A stretch of 5,008 nucleotides of DNA from JBDREA01 sp043820265 (GTDB taxonomy: Archaea; Altiarchaeota; Altiarchaeia; IMC4; JBDREA01), in NCBI GenBank assembly GCA_043820265.1, contig JBDREA010000037.1, positions 1-5,008 on the forward strand, given 5' to 3'. Shown piece by piece: positions 1-5,008 of the stretch. The position numbers and the translations under genes are program-made. Numbering within the stretch: the first letter of the stretch is position 1; every line of letters starts with the position of its first letter. The notes under the pieces are model-generated. The model was not told where the DNA came from. It was given only the letters and a program-made list of their open reading frames with translations, and did not search any database.

Positions 1-1
1 C

Positions 2-508
2 CACAACAACACCGTCAACGCCTACGAGATATCTGGAGCCCTCAACAACCATTGGAACCTCAGCGACATAGGCAATTTCTGGGACGACTTTGAAATAAAT
101 GAAGGATACCCGGATACCTATATCGTCCCCGGCCCGGGTGACGGCGTAGATTACCATCCAAACAAAAATTACCCGCCAGTTCTTGAACCCTTCAGTAACA
201 TTACTGTTAGTGAGATGGGTTCGGTGATTATTCGTCCGGTCGCCTCTGACCCCAACGGCGACGTCCTAACCTACAGCATCGACAATTCAGTGTTCACGTG
301 GAATGGAGTATACTTCCTCTGGAAGACCGGGCCCAGCTCAAGCGGAGAATATGACTTCACAGTTAATGTCACAGACGGCTTCCTATGGGATACTGAGACA
401 GTCCACGTCACTGTAAGAAACAAATGCACGGTATTCAACAAAAAGTATTGGTGTTGGGAAGGATGCACCTGCCACTTCATAGACGACAACCTACCAGCAA
501 TGAAATAA
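2..508 (+). CDS. Secreted surface protein, C-terminal part: NosD-like beta-helix end, Ig-like domain, Cys-rich tail (5'-truncated)
   Basis: The frame is open from the left edge to TAA at 506-508, giving 168 visible residues, so the ATG at 215 is internal. Visible residues 1-53 read like the end of a NosD/CASH-type right-handed beta-helix: Asn-rich turns, then GNFWDDF (24-30) and PGPGDGVDYHP (43-53), the closing signature seen after such repeats in archaeal surface proteins. Residues about 58-139 look like an Ig/cadherin-type beta-sandwich, with the typical DPNGDVLTYS stretch and a closing VTDG...VHVTV strand. The last 27 residues hold four cysteines (142, 151, 155, 157), spaced C-x8-C-x3-C-x-C. 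Several N-x-S/T sequons are present, as expected of an exported protein. There is no C-terminal membrane helix or PGF-type sorting tail, so attachment to the cell, if any, is not explained here. The ligand or enzymatic activity is unknown; many beta-helix proteins bind or cut polysaccharide, but that is not shown here. Confidence 0.8.
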   Translation, partial: HNNTVNAYEISGALNNHWNLSDIGNFWDDFEINEGYPDTYIVPGPGDGVDYHPNKNYPPVLEPFSNITVSEMGSVIIRPVASDPNGDVLTYSIDNSVFTWNGVYFLWKTGPSSSGEYDFTVNVTDGFLWDTETVHVTVRNKCTVFNKKYWCWEGCTCHFIDDNLPAMK

Positions 509-528
509 ATCAACAGAACACTGAATGA

Positions 529-537
529 ATTTTTTTG
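529..537 (+). terminator. T-run terminator candidate after the surface-protein gene
   Basis: A run of seven T (530-536) lies 22 bases beyond the stop codon of the rightward gene, inside the convergent gap. Archaeal RNA polymerase can terminate on T-rich stretches without a hairpin, and I see no convincing stem before it. The placement fits; the call rests on composition only. Confidence 0.4.
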
Positions 538-540
538 AGA

Positions 541-548
541 GGGAAAAA
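541..548 (-). terminator. Weak T-run terminator candidate after taw3
   Basis: On the minus strand this reads as a run of five T followed by CCC, 36 to 43 bases past the taw3 stop. Together with the opposing T-run it would separate the two convergent units. The run is short and has no hairpin, so support is weak. Confidence 0.22.
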
Positions 549-583
549 TTGGAGGTAAACAATCGGTAACGGATGGGGACAAT

Positions 584-1165
584 TTATGGACCGGGGAATC
601 TTTTCCGAAATCCAAAGATGAATCTCTTAATTTTTTCTTCTCCTCTGAGAAATTTTTCGTTTGCGAGTTCTATTAAATAAGAGATGTATTCTTCGGGTAC
701 AATCATTTTCCCATCTTTCATGATGGGTGCGTCAATCCTTTCTGTTGACAGTACTTCAACGATGTATCGCTCGGGTTTTACGTTTATGAGCCCGGTGCGT
801 TTGAATCCTGATGCAATGGCTAATTCGATGACCGACTGGGCCTTATCCATGGTCTTTGAGACGATATGCAGTATGAACGGCTCGAAGATGAACCAGAGGG
901 TTCCGTCAACTGGTTTAAGGGTTTCGAGGACTTCGTTTGAAGATACCTTTCTGTGCCATTTTGCAATCGAGCGATCGTTTAATTTGTTTCCTACGTCCTG
1001 CAATAAAGTGATTCTGCCAAAGCAACTGGAAGTCGTGTAGAAGTCATCTAATTCGTTGACGTAATCCAGAAAATTTATCAATGCCTCATCGACCAGGCCT
1101 GCATTTTTCGCTTGTAGATATTTAGCCAAGGAATTGGCCTTTTGGCCTTGGAATCTGCCCCCCAT
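584..1165 (-). CDS. taw3: tRNA(Phe) 7-(3-amino-3-carboxypropyl)-4-demethylwyosine N4-methyltransferase, Taw3/TYW3 family
   Basis: This 193-residue protein is full length for the Taw3/TYW3 family, which uses S-adenosylmethionine to methylate N4 of the tricyclic wyosine precursor (yW-86 to yW-72) at G37 of tRNA-Phe, next to the anticodon. Family landmarks occur in order: DDFYTTSSCFGR (40-51), KWHR (69-72), LWFIFEPFILH (90-100), the helix before GFKRTGL (120-126), the RYIVEVLSTERIDAP strand and loop (133-147), and the DGKMIVPEEYISYL segment (151-164). The tail from about 172 is strongly basic (KIKRFIFGFRKR), which may contact tRNA. The ATG is preceded by GGTGG seven bases upstream, and the N-terminus aligns with the usual family start. 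The gene begins three bases after the stop of the membrane metallopeptidase gene, so the two are probably co-transcribed. One oddity is Phe in the usually small x position of SSCxGR. Assignment is from remembered family motifs, not a search. Confidence 0.93.
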   Translation of the reverse strand: MGGRFQGQKANSLAKYLQAKNAGLVDEALINFLDYVNELDDFYTTSSCFGRITLLQDVGNKLNDRSIAKWHRKVSSNEVLETLKPVDGTLWFIFEPFILHIVSKTMDKAQSVIELAIASGFKRTGLINVKPERYIVEVLSTERIDAPIMKDGKMIVPEEYISYLIELANEKFLRGEEKIKRFIFGFRKRFPGP

Positions 1166-1168
1166 CTT

Positions 1169-2515
1169 TTATCCACCGACTAACGGAGCAGTAGCCAGAC
1201 TTTTTACTTCGCCCTCCTTGATGGAGTAAGTCTGGTTCTCGCAGCCGACTACGCGGATATCCACTGTTTGATCCTTTGAAAGATGGAAGTTTTTTCCCGT
1301 CTGATGTTCCTGGCCGGGCGCAAGCTCCCAACAATCCAAGGGATATTCCATGCTATCCGCCAATAATTCAATGAATCCGCAGTGTATAATCGACGAACCG
1401 TTGTTTTCAAGGTTCAAATCCATCAGCGAGGCATTCTCTGATTCGGGGCCATCGATTAGCTCGACATTAAGCGAGGTTCGACTACAATATTCTTCGACAG
1501 ACGCATCTCTTTTATAGATCTTATCCTCTTGGTATTTTTGCATCACTTTTGGAATCTGTTGTGTGTGCAGAAGGATCTTCGCCCCGTACTGTTCGCCTTT
1601 AAGATCCTCCACCATTCTCAGATAGCTTTTTTCTGTGTCGCCGAACATACCGGCCCTATACATGTACATGTACTGCATCCTGACGCAGGGGCGCTCAACG
1701 TCTTTTTCTATCAAGCCGCCATGGCCTCCCTGAATTGTTCTCATCATGATGTGGCAGGCTTCGTGGATGATGACCGAGGACTTGAAGATCTCATCTGAAT
1801 CGGTCTTTGAGGGCGATAAGACGCCTTCAGCTGTCAAACGCACCGTAGCATCATTAAAAGCTTTGGACACGCTTCCCATGGTGTAGTCAATGTCTTCGAC
1901 ATATGAGCAGACCATGTCATGGTCTTTCGGTGAACGTTCTTCTATGAAAGTCAACAACTCTATTATCCGAAACATATTGGATGATAAACCGACTTTCGGG
2001 CAAAGAGTCGTATAATATTGAATGCTTAGGGCGACAGCGAGTAGGACTAGAAGGATTGGTACGATGAAAAAGAGGTTTGGAACAAACGTCTTTGGGTCTT
2101 CTCCGATCTTGATCTTTTTTTCCGGCCTTCTTCCCTCCAACTCAGATTTGAGGTCTGCAATCTCAAGGTCGAGTCCATTGATTTTGTTTTTTATCCTTTG
2201 GATGTCTTCTTGAGTCTTCTCTCGTTTGGCTGATTTTGACGCCACCCTGTATTTTAGTTCCTTTATCCTGTCCAAGGAAGCTTCGACTATGTCGCTTCTA
2301 TCGGCCTTTTTAAGCTTGAGCAATTCAAGGTATAAATCATATATCCTCCTTTTTATGGGTTTGTACTGTCTGTCGAAATCATTGGGAGATATCAGCTCTA
2401 ATCTGACTTCCTCCTTAAGTTTTTCCTCTAATGGGAGGACAGATCTCAAAGCATCTCTCAGATCCTGTTCTTTTCTCCTCCTCTTCTCTGCTTTTCCTTC
2501 AAACACCTTAATCAA
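1169..2515 (-). CDS. Membrane-anchored HExxH metallopeptidase-like protein with cytoplasmic coiled coil and Ig-like tail
   Basis: I do not recognise a named family for this 448-residue protein. Residues 1-140 are rich in Lys, Arg and Glu, with long helical heptad-like stretches (about 8-42, 47-92, 95-130), suggesting a cytoplasmic coiled coil. One membrane helix spans about 144-167. The rest, bearing eight cysteines and three sequons (361, 372, 427), should face outside. HEACH at 251-255 is a zinc-binding HExxH helix: His251 and His255 as ligands, Glu252 as catalytic base. Glu274, 19 residues after His255, or Glu270 could be the third ligand, as in gluzincins; the metzincin HExxHxxGxxH pattern is absent. 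Residues about 346-430 look like a CARDB/Ig-type beta-sandwich (LENNGS, then LAPGQ). The frame is closed by TAG two codons upstream; the start is TTG at 2515 or GTG at 2506, with no Shine-Dalgarno sequence but a TATA-like element near the distance expected for a leaderless message. Peptidase activity is inferred from the motif only. Confidence 0.78.
   Translation of the reverse strand: MIKVFEGKAEKRRRKEQDLRDALRSVLPLEEKLKEEVRLELISPNDFDRQYKPIKRRIYDLYLELLKLKKADRSDIVEASLDRIKELKYRVASKSAKREKTQEDIQRIKNKINGLDLEIADLKSELEGRRPEKKIKIGEDPKTFVPNLFFIVPILLVLLAVALSIQYYTTLCPKVGLSSNMFRIIELLTFIEERSPKDHDMVCSYVEDIDYTMGSVSKAFNDATVRLTAEGVLSPSKTDSDEIFKSSVIIHEACHIMMRTIQGGHGGLIEKDVERPCVRMQYMYMYRAGMFGDTEKSYLRMVEDLKGEQYGAKILLHTQQIPKVMQKYQEDKIYKRDASVEEYCSRTSLNVELIDGPESENASLMDLNLENNGSSIIHCGFIELLADSMEYPLDCWELAPGQEHQTGKNFHLSKDQTVDIRVVGCENQTYSIKEGEVKSLATAPLVGG
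1173..1177 (-). promoter_or_regulatory. Ribosome binding site of taw3, inside the upstream gene
   Basis: The minus strand reads GGTGG seven bases before the taw3 ATG, matching part of the archaeal GGAGGTGAT consensus. These bases are also the last Gly codons of the upstream gene, whose TAA lies between this site and the ATG. This supports the ATG at 1165 and suggests translational coupling between the two genes. Confidence 0.6.
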
Positions 2516-2532
2516 TAACTACGGTTTGTCGG

Positions 2533-2542
2533 ATTTAAATAT
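2533..2542 (-). promoter_or_regulatory. TATA-like element of the divergent promoter region
   Basis: The minus strand reads ATATTTAAAT, close to the archaeal TATA box. Its centre is about 23 bases before the TTG (2515) and 32 before the GTG (2506), near the roughly 26-base TATA-to-start distance, so a leaderless or very short-leader transcript is likely. The core ATTTAAAT is self-complementary, so the same element could be read rightward, giving a leader of about 45 to 50 bases for the gene at 2612. No clear purine-rich BRE stands out on either side. Confidence 0.5.
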
Positions 2543-2611
2543 GGTCCTCGCGTAATTAAGTTGGATTGAATAGAGAGAATTTCGAAACAGAAAATAGAAA
2601 GAAAAAAGACG

Positions 2612-3454
2612 ATGTGGCTCGGGGTCGTATTGATTTTGGTTATACTATCCTACCTCTGGGTCTCCTCGACGTTCAAAGACATTGCCCAACTCAAATACTC
2701 CAAAAAAATTCTCGGTGTGACTTTTAATTCGACTTTGCCCTTTGAAACCGTTTCCTCTTGGCAGAAACTCGCCCTCAGGTTAAGCAACGATTCTGCTGTG
2801 ACCACATGCAATTTCGAGCTCGCCGCAGTTTCAACGGCCGATAGGAGGGCTACTGCTGTGACGATAGAAAAAGGAAGCCAGGAAGTGATAATCGGCGAAA
2901 AAGAAGTTTTTATCAGGGGGGCAAATGATGAGGAAATCCTTGTGTCCTGTCATGCTTTCGCATGCCTTATCGAGGGCCTGGAATGTCCAGAAAATATCCT
3001 TGAAATCCGAAAGATAATGCATGGTGCAGGGGAACTCTCGATTGTCGCAGAAAACAACATTTCAGCGGCGGGTACGAGAGCCTATGCAGAATTGCTTGGG
3101 GTATACGGATTCCTTCAATCGACGCGGCTGGATCTGAACAAGGACGGTTTAATCGATTCCTTTGAAATCGGAAAAGGAAACGTTACGATACGCCCCTATC
3201 TAAAGGAAAGGGATTTGTGTTTTCCCCAGGACCTTAGAAATTTCTATCAGAACATCACTTATGTAAATGAAAGCCTGGAATGCGATATATCTCCTGCGAT
3301 ATATCTGGTGGAGTCGGAAGAAAATAGGATAGAAGTGGGAGACGGTGGAAGGATTGTTTTATATGGCAAGGGGCAAAAATTATTTAGCGAAGCCGTGATT
3401 GTCCGAGACATCATTGCTCCGAACTATATCCTGGCAGTTTATGGTATGAGTTAG
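2612..3454 (+). CDS. Unrecognised membrane-anchored extracytoplasmic protein with one EF-hand-like loop
   Basis: No family is recognised for this 280-residue protein. A hydrophobic helix at about 2-18 acts as a signal anchor or uncleaved signal; the rest is predicted extracytoplasmic. In support, there are six N-x-S/T sequons (39, 59, 149, 190, 214, 219) and six cysteines (66, 113, 118, 125, 203, 224). The cluster at 113-125 (C-x4-C-x6-C) is followed by a helical stretch, 129-166. Residues 174-185 (DLNKDGLIDSFE) match a canonical 12-residue EF-hand loop, with D, N, D, G, I, D and E at positions 1, 3, 5, 6, 8, 9 and 12, so Ca2+ binding is plausible. The flanks before and after look beta-rich. 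ATG 2612 is the only ATG, GTG or TTG that covers the membrane helix; the in-frame TGA at 2567 precedes it, and no Shine-Dalgarno sequence is evident. It is divergent from the metallopeptidase-like gene and 25 bases ahead of the next gene. Role unknown. Confidence 0.75.
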   Translation: MWLGVVLILVILSYLWVSSTFKDIAQLKYSKKILGVTFNSTLPFETVSSWQKLALRLSNDSAVTTCNFELAAVSTADRRATAVTIEKGSQEVIIGEKEVFIRGANDEEILVSCHAFACLIEGLECPENILEIRKIMHGAGELSIVAENNISAAGTRAYAELLGVYGFLQSTRLDLNKDGLIDSFEIGKGNVTIRPYLKERDLCFPQDLRNFYQNITYVNESLECDISPAIYLVESEENRIEVGDGGRIVLYGKGQKLFSEAVIVRDIIAPNYILAVYGMS

Positions 3455-3468
3455 ATTCAAAAGGATTT

Positions 3469-3473
3469 GAGGT
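3469..3473 (+). promoter_or_regulatory. Ribosome binding site that sets the GTG start at 3480
   Basis: GAGGT lies six bases before the GTG at 3480, a good archaeal Shine-Dalgarno match and spacing. It favours this GTG over the in-frame ATG at 3501, which has no comparable site upstream. Confidence 0.65.
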
Positions 3474-3479
3474 AAAAAA

Positions 3480-3902
3480 GTGGCAAAGGTAAGCGAGGTA
3501 ATGGTGGGGAAAAAGGAAGAAACCGATAAGGCGATAGCGAGCCAGACGGAGACTAGCACATTCGACGAAGCCGACAAACAAGCACGTCATGAGGCCGAAC
3601 CCGGAAAGCTCCTAAAGGCGAAGCTGAAGGTTATAACTGTCGGGGGGAAAAAGTATGAGATACTCAATGAGAACAGGATTAGCGCGCGGATCTTTGAATC
3701 CATTGCTGCAAGATCAGCAATAATAATGAACGCTCTCGACCGGGCAAAAAGGGATTCCTTTGACAAGGAAACAAGCGGAAAAGAAACGCCGGCCTACAAA
3801 CACAACGTTATTCTTGGACCGGACGAACTCGGACACAACCTGAAGGCCAGTATCACTGTATTCAGCAATGGAATCGTAGTCCAGACCTTAAGGGAAATAT
3901 AA
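3480..3902 (+). CDS. Unrecognised 140-residue cytoplasmic protein upstream of fen1
   Basis: I do not recognise this protein. It has no signal peptide, membrane helix or cysteine, so it is probably cytoplasmic. Residues 1-42 are polar and highly charged (KKEETDK, DEADKQARHEAE) and likely disordered. From about 43 the sequence looks folded: strands around KAKLKVITVGGKKYEI (46-61), a helix at about 67-92 (ISARIFESIAARSAIIMNAL), a charged, Lys-rich loop at 93-107, and two closing strands (108-113 and 121-138). The predicted order, beta-beta-alpha-loop-beta-beta, is compatible with a small binding domain but names no function. The GTG start is supported by GAGGT six bases upstream. The gene lies 25 bases after the membrane-anchored protein and 23 bases before fen1, which suggests co-expression with the replication nuclease. 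A functional link to FEN1 is only a guess from position. Confidence 0.75.
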   Translation: MAKVSEVMVGKKEETDKAIASQTETSTFDEADKQARHEAEPGKLLKAKLKVITVGGKKYEILNENRISARIFESIAARSAIIMNALDRAKRDSFDKETSGKETPAYKHNVILGPDELGHNLKASITVFSNGIVVQTLREI

Positions 3903-3910
3903 TATTATTT

Positions 3911-3917
3911 GAGGGTG
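3911..3917 (+). promoter_or_regulatory. Ribosome binding site of fen1
   Basis: GAGGGTG lies eight bases before the GTG at 3926 and resembles the archaeal GGAGGTG consensus. It fixes the GTG as the start, which also yields the conserved Gly at position 2 of the FEN1 family. Confidence 0.65.
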
Positions 3918-3925
3918 TTGTCGCT

Positions 3926-4897
3926 GTGGGAGTTAATCTAAGAGACATACTGCCTCCAAAGTCCCTGGAACTGAAGTCTCTTGAGGGAAGATCCATCGCA
4001 ATCGATGCGTTAAATAGCATTTACCAGTTTCTTTCTTCCATCAGGCAGCCAGACGGCACTCCTCTAATGGATACTCAGGGAAACGTCACCTCGCATCTCA
4101 CAGGCCTATTTTACCGGACAACCCGCCTTCTTGCTATGGGAATAAAGCCCATCTACGTATTTGACGGAAAACCCCATCCACTGAAGGAGGCTGAACTGGA
4201 AAAACGAAGAGCCCTAAAAGAGGACGCCCAAGAAAAATACGAGAAAGCTAAGGCCGAAGGCAGGATAGAAGAGGCAAGTAAGTATGCAAGGCGCACGAGC
4301 AGGTTCACAGAAGAGATGAAGGAGGACTGCTTTTCCCTTTTATCTTTGATGGGAGTCCCCGCAATCCAGGCCCCAGGGGAGGGGGAAGCCCAATGCGTGC
4401 GTCTTTGCGAAAAAGAACCAGATATCTGGGCTGTGGGAAGCATGGACTATGATGCACTGCTTTTGGGGGCTCCAAGGCTTGTCCGGGGTCTGACTCTGAG
4501 CGGAAAGATAGAGCCAGGGATAATAGACCTCGAGATTGCCTTACGGGACCTTGAGTTGACAAGGGAACAATTGATAGAGGTCGCTATCCTTGTCGGCACA
4601 GACTTTAATCCCGGCGTAAAAGGGATCGGGCCGAAAAAGGCTCTCGCAACTGTGAAAAACAATGAGATCGATTCGCTAGATTTCGATTTCGATTTCGCTG
4701 AAGTGAAAAAGGTTTTCATGAAGCCAAACTACACAGACGACTACAAGATAAACTGGGGCAAAGTGGACGTTGTGGGATTGAAGGAATTGTTATGCGAGAA
4801 ACACGATTTCGCAGAACAACGAATCACAAAAACTGCAGTAGAGCTTGAAGCAGCCTACAAGAACTTCAGTCAGCAGAGCATAAGCAAATGGTTTTAG
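3926..4897 (+). CDS. fen1: Flap endonuclease 1 (FEN1), archaeal
   Basis: This structure-specific nuclease removes 5' flaps during Okazaki fragment maturation and long-patch base-excision repair, acting with PCNA. It is complete at 323 residues, slightly short for archaeal FEN1 (about 325-345). The N-terminal XPG domain starts with MGVNL; Gly2 is conserved because the N-terminus approaches the active site. Metal-binding acidic residues fall in the expected motifs: Asp27 (IAIDALN), Asp80 (YVFDGKP), Glu152 and Glu154 (PGEGEAQ), Asp174 and Asp176 (SMDYDALL) and Asp226 (VGTDFNPG). The charged helical-arch region is at about 85-130. A helix-two-turn-helix DNA-binding motif, GVKGIGPKKAL, lies at 230-240. 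The last eight residues, QQSISKWF (316-323), are a textbook PIP box. The hairpin between LTLSGK and IDLEIAL looks about ten residues shorter than in Pyrococcus FEN1, and Met replaces the usual Gln of SQDYD; neither removes a catalytic residue. It starts with GTG and sits third in a tightly spaced rightward run. Confidence 0.97.
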   Translation: MGVNLRDILPPKSLELKSLEGRSIAIDALNSIYQFLSSIRQPDGTPLMDTQGNVTSHLTGLFYRTTRLLAMGIKPIYVFDGKPHPLKEAELEKRRALKEDAQEKYEKAKAEGRIEEASKYARRTSRFTEEMKEDCFSLLSLMGVPAIQAPGEGEAQCVRLCEKEPDIWAVGSMDYDALLLGAPRLVRGLTLSGKIEPGIIDLEIALRDLELTREQLIEVAILVGTDFNPGVKGIGPKKALATVKNNEIDSLDFDFDFAEVKKVFMKPNYTDDYKINWGKVDVVGLKELLCEKHDFAEQRITKTAVELEAAYKNFSQQSISKWF

Positions 4898-4900
4898 AAA

Positions 4901-5008
4901 ATGGCTTTTTCCCCAGAAAAATCAGATTATAGGTATATTTTAATCTTGTTTATCTTGTCGATCTCATTGAGTCTAATTTTTCTAAGGCCTGGATTCTACG
5001 TCGTTGAC
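4901..5008 (+). CDS. N-terminus of a membrane protein, cut by the right edge
   Basis: An ATG three bases after the fen1 stop opens a frame that runs to the window edge, 36 codons. The peptide has a short charged head with Lys7 and Arg11, a hydrophobic helix at about 12-28 (ILILFILSISLSLIFL), then RPGFYVVD, which looks like the entry into an extracytoplasmic domain. By the positive-inside rule the head is cytoplasmic. No clear Shine-Dalgarno sequence precedes it, so translation may be coupled to fen1. It lies in the same reading frame as fen1, separated only by TAG and AAA. The family cannot be told from this fragment; a Sec-translocon (SecD-like) or PDZ-containing membrane protein are possibilities only. 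Confidence 0.5.
   Translation, partial: MAFSPEKSDYRYILILFILSISLSLIFLRPGFYVVD

Noticed and set aside
215..508. A separate 97-residue gene starting at the ATG at 215
   Set aside because: The same frame is open to the left edge and encodes the end of a beta-helix continuous with the Ig-like domain, so this ATG is an internal Met.
684..1040. A 118-residue plus-strand reading frame opposite taw3
   Set aside because: It lies wholly antisense to a well-supported Taw3 gene and shows no recognisable protein character or ribosome binding site.
1122..1334. Minus-strand 70-residue frame spanning the junction of the two leftward genes
   Set aside because: It overlaps both real genes in another frame, with low-complexity composition typical of a shadow.
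1661..1675. Alternating ATGTAC-like repeat and palindrome
   Set aside because: It is explained by the coding of a Met-Tyr-Met-Tyr stretch in the metallopeptidase-like protein; no regulatory meaning is needed.
1747..1796. Metzincin-type zinc site (HExxHxxGxxH) in the membrane protein
   Set aside because: The Gly and third His are not at the required spacing after HEACH; the nearest His (265) is ten residues on. A gluzincin-like site with a downstream Glu fits better.
4681..4696. TTTCGA hexamer repeat in fen1
   Set aside because: It is a short in-frame run coding Asp-Phe repeats. It could vary by slippage, but two and a half copies are not evidence of that.
4153..4719. Minus-strand reading frames opposite fen1
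   Set aside because: All are antisense to strongly conserved FEN1 motifs and have Ser/Pro/Leu-rich shadow composition.
4888..4904. Stop-codon readthrough or pyrrolysine joining FEN1 to the downstream membrane protein
   Set aside because: FEN1 ends in a perfect C-terminal PIP box right before TAG, as in its family, so the stop is genuine; the shared frame is coincidence.

Overview
The window is archaeal. It carries a complete flap endonuclease (FEN1) with a C-terminal PCNA-binding box, a complete Taw3-type wyosine methyltransferase, a TATA-like element at the one divergent promoter, and a secreted protein of the NosD/beta-helix plus Ig-like type common on archaeal surfaces. The phylum cannot be fixed from the sequence. 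A euryarchaeal, Altiarchaeota-like or DPANN-like source would all fit. I see no rRNA, tRNA, CRISPR array, insertion sequence or attachment site.

Layout, left to right. (1) At 2-508 (+) is the C-terminal end of a large secreted protein: the end of a parallel beta-helix, one Ig/cadherin-like domain and a small four-cysteine tail. A 75-base convergent gap with T-rich stretches follows. (2) At 2515-584 (-) is a two-gene unit: first a membrane-anchored HExxH metallopeptidase-like protein with a cytoplasmic coiled coil, then taw3, whose ribosome binding site lies in the last codons of the upstream gene. (3) At 2516-2611 is a 96-base divergent promoter region with a near-palindromic TATA-like element. 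(4) At 2612-5008 (+) is a tightly packed run of four genes: an unrecognised membrane-anchored, sequon- and cysteine-rich protein with one EF-hand-like loop; an unrecognised 140-residue protein; fen1; and the first 36 codons of a membrane protein cut by the right edge. The gaps are 25, 23 and 3 bases, as in an operon.

How the genes relate. The two information-processing genes, taw3 (tRNA-Phe position 37 modification) and fen1 (Okazaki fragment maturation and base-excision repair), each sit behind an uncharacterised membrane-anchored protein with a cysteine-bearing extracytoplasmic domain. Those two envelope genes are divergently transcribed from one short promoter region. The most plausible undescribed element is this divergent pair: a predicted zinc metallopeptidase facing outward and a possibly calcium-binding, glycosylated partner. 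That they act together is inference from position and shared topology. No defence or mobile system is recognisable.
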